From: Methylococcaceae bacterium NSP1-1
Lineage (GTDB): Bacteria; Pseudomonadota; Gammaproteobacteria; Methylococcales; Methylomonadaceae
Assembly (NCBI GenBank): GCA_002256465.1
Contig: NQJG01000047.1
Coordinates: forward strand, 1 to 6,340
DNA length: 6,340 bases
Direction: 5' to 3'
This document shows positions 6,232 to 6,340 of this stretch, one piece after another. The stretch's first letter is position 1; each line of letters opens with the position of its first letter. The notes beneath the pieces were generated by a model. The model had not been told where the DNA came from. It ran no database searches and saw nothing but the letters and a program-made list of their open reading frames with translations. A program made the position numbers and the translations under genes.

Positions 6232-6340
6232 TCACTTGTACCCCGCCAACTCAACATAACCCTGGCCTGAAACAGGCTTACCGTTTTTTGTGCCGTTAAC
6301 GCTGACTGCGCCTTCCCAATAACGATAACTGACATTGAGT
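6232..6340 (-). CDS. lipocalin-like (AttH/CrtC-type) protein, C-terminal end only (runs off the right edge)
   Basis: A minus-strand frame stays open from the right edge to a TGA at 6232-6234, giving the last 35 residues of a protein. They include [12 protein letters not shown] and end in [11 protein letters not shown]. The YWEGAV...G.G.GYxELxGY pattern is the C-terminal strand signature I recall for lipocalin-like AttH/carotenoid 1,2-hydratase (CrtC) superfamily proteins, often secreted or lipoprotein partners of ABC transporters. The identification rests on this short motif alone, and substrate or role cannot be given. It lies upstream of tdh on the same strand, but about 200 bases and the palindromic repeat separate them, so co-transcription is uncertain. 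Confidence 0.65.
   Translation of the reverse strand, partial: LNVSYRYWEGAVSVNGTKNGKPVSGQGYVELAGYK

Overview
The window looks like chromosomal DNA from a gammaproteobacterium, plausibly a methane- or methanol-oxidising one (Methylococcales-like). This is inference. It rests on an NAD-dependent formate dehydrogenase cluster of the type that ends one-carbon oxidation, moderate base composition (mid-forties %GC by eye, with an AT-rich middle), and a short palindromic intergenic repeat of a kind common in such genomes. No rRNA, tRNA, CRISPR array, transposase or phage gene was seen.

Left part (1-2725, minus strand): a compact operon fdsG-fdsB-fdsA, transcribed right to left. It encodes the gamma, beta and (N-terminal part only) alpha subunits of a soluble molybdenum or tungsten NAD-dependent formate dehydrogenase. 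fdsG and fdsB overlap by ATGA, and fdsB and fdsA are 21 bases apart. Every Fe-S ligand set expected for the visible parts is intact. Electrons from formate, oxidised in the missing part of FdsA, would pass through the FdsA clusters to the FdsB [4Fe-4S] and FMN and then to NAD+. The FdsG [2Fe-2S] sits beside this chain. A good sigma70-like promoter lies upstream of fdsG, with an inverted repeat over its -35 box.

Middle (2726-3837): a 435-base AT-rich intergenic region, then one plus-strand gene. It encodes a 193-residue J-domain protein with an intact HPD motif and two C-terminal membrane helices. Its function is unknown and it looks unrelated to its metabolic neighbours.

Right part (3838-6038, minus strand): a two-gene operon, tdh then kbl. 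An SDR-type L-threonine 3-dehydrogenase makes 2-amino-3-oxobutyrate, and a PLP-dependent glycine C-acetyltransferase cleaves this with CoA to glycine and acetyl-CoA. The genes are 17 bases apart and kbl uses a GTG start behind GGAGG.

Right edge (6039-6340): a roughly 100-base nested palindrome (REP/MITE-like) lies upstream of tdh. It is followed by the last 35 codons of another minus-strand gene, whose C-terminal signature matches lipocalin-like AttH/CrtC-type proteins.

Most of the window is ordinary metabolism. The less explained items are the membrane J-domain protein, the nested palindrome, the promoter-overlapping inverted repeat, a tiny reading frame ending on the tdh start codon, and a terminator-like hairpin inside fdsB.
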